A stretch of DNA of 60,000 bases. Origin: Lineus longissimus. Lineage: Eukaryota; Nemertea; Pilidiophora; Heteronemertea; Lineidae. The DNA lies in the NCBI RefSeq assembly GCF_910592395.1, contig NC_088321.1, positions 15,564,001-15,624,000 on the forward strand, read 5' to 3'. A program made the position numbers and the translations under genes. Shown piece by piece: positions 59,203 through 60,000 of the stretch (its first letter is position 1; each line of letters starts with the position of its first letter). The notes under the pieces were generated by a model, which worked only from the letters and a program-made list of their open reading frames with translations, searched no databases and had not been told where the DNA came from.

Positions 59203-60000
59203 TGTAGTTTCATCTTGGTATTTTCATTTAGTTAGGGGTTGCATGGATAGATCTGATTAGAAAAGTTGCGCAGATGGGACAGTTTTTGAAGGGCGGAAGT
59301 TATCACAAAGTGTACTAAGATGTAAAAATGGTCGATCGCCAGCCGAAATGATATGGTTTGGGATTCTACGCTTTTACTTGATACGACCACAAACGGCGCC
59401 AGCCAGTTCGCAGCGCTAACAGCCGCATACTAAAGTCGGATTCATACTCCGAGGCGTTGAGAGGTTGCGAAACCTGCCTTTTACAAAGGCATAGCGTCGG
59501 CGAGAGTAGATTTCTGCGCTGAATATATTTTGTAGCCAAGCTCTTAAGGTAGAAGAGACACAGCAGCAACGAATAGTAATGGTGTCCACACTCGTCATCG
59601 TTCCCAGAAGCATTATTCTCAGATGCGGGAAAGAAGGCCACCTGATGAACGCCTACATCGCGGATCAATCCACTTCACTGGTCCCCAAAAGGACATCATT
59701 AGTCCAGATACAGTTATTATCACCAGTTGGCGGTCAGGTGTAGGTTCACAGAGCTTCCCTAATAGCTAATCATATTGTGTTTCCGATAGGCAGTGGTTAT
59801 GCTCACTTTGAAGATGCGTAGCGTGGTATTGGACCGTGGTAATATAACAGCAATTTACCGCCAAGAACGCGTAGCGGGCGATGAATTCAGTCAAGCCTAA
59901 TGAGTCAGATCTTTAACATTTTGCAACTCGTAGCCCACATGATAAGCCAGGTGGGGTATCGCAATAAACTGCCTACTTACTGTACTTCCGGATGATTTGC
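59203..60000. other. Unassigned stretch to the window end
   Basis: No exon is recognised on either strand. The 100-codon minus frame at 59366-59668 matches nothing known to me. Probably intron or intergenic DNA. Confidence 0.4.

Noticed and set aside
59366-59668. Downstream CRHBP exon
   Set aside because: The frame is on the minus strand and lacks the expected DGW-containing segment. No plus-strand candidate was found either.

Overview
This is animal (metazoan) genomic DNA: long gene-poor stretches, spliced genes with GT/AG junctions, large introns, tRNA-derived SINE-like sequences, foldback elements and many decayed tandem repeats. Nothing looks prokaryotic or viral. The gene content (a TRIM-family RING/B-box protein, a single-exon rhodopsin-like receptor and one exon of a corticotropin-releasing-hormone-binding protein) together with the repeat style suggests a marine invertebrate, such as a lancelet, hemichordate or lophotrochozoan. 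The species cannot be decided from this window.

Layout. 1-330: (CGTC)n tract and an old dispersed repeat. 330-7640: mostly non-coding, with a 180-bp direct duplication (3606/5225) and one weak exon candidate (2068-2202). 7644-9758, minus strand: the TRIM gene, whose main coding exon is intact. 9900-19940: non-coding, with a 28-bp tandem array at 10862-11113 that repeats one end of a small inverted-repeat element. 19945-23110: a tRNA-like segment followed by about 3 kb of a 129/130/138-bp tandem array with higher-order structure. 23110-52850: non-coding, rich in decayed repeats. It holds a 132-bp foldback element (34807-34938), a cluster of TGACGTCA sites (34451-35380), a five-copy dispersed repeat family (36271, 38008, 42367, 43885, 51917), a triple CCAAT cluster (45239-45331) and a degenerate ~200-bp array (47930-49110). 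53173-54252, minus strand: an intronless GPCR gene. 54260-60000: intergenic sequence and the introns of a plus-strand CRHBP-like gene, of which one exon (58488-58651) is visible. A 124-bp near-perfect hairpin and a triple AGGTCA repeat lie just upstream of that exon.

The three genes show no sign of acting in one pathway. TRIM proteins are typically E3 ubiquitin ligases, the GPCR is an orphan receptor and CRHBP is a secreted peptide-binding protein. No self-contained novel system (operon-like cluster, CRISPR or defence island) is visible. The most unusual material is the repeat architecture: the higher-order tandem array, the tandem array grown from an element end, the foldback elements, and the regularly repeated CRE-like and CCAAT motifs.
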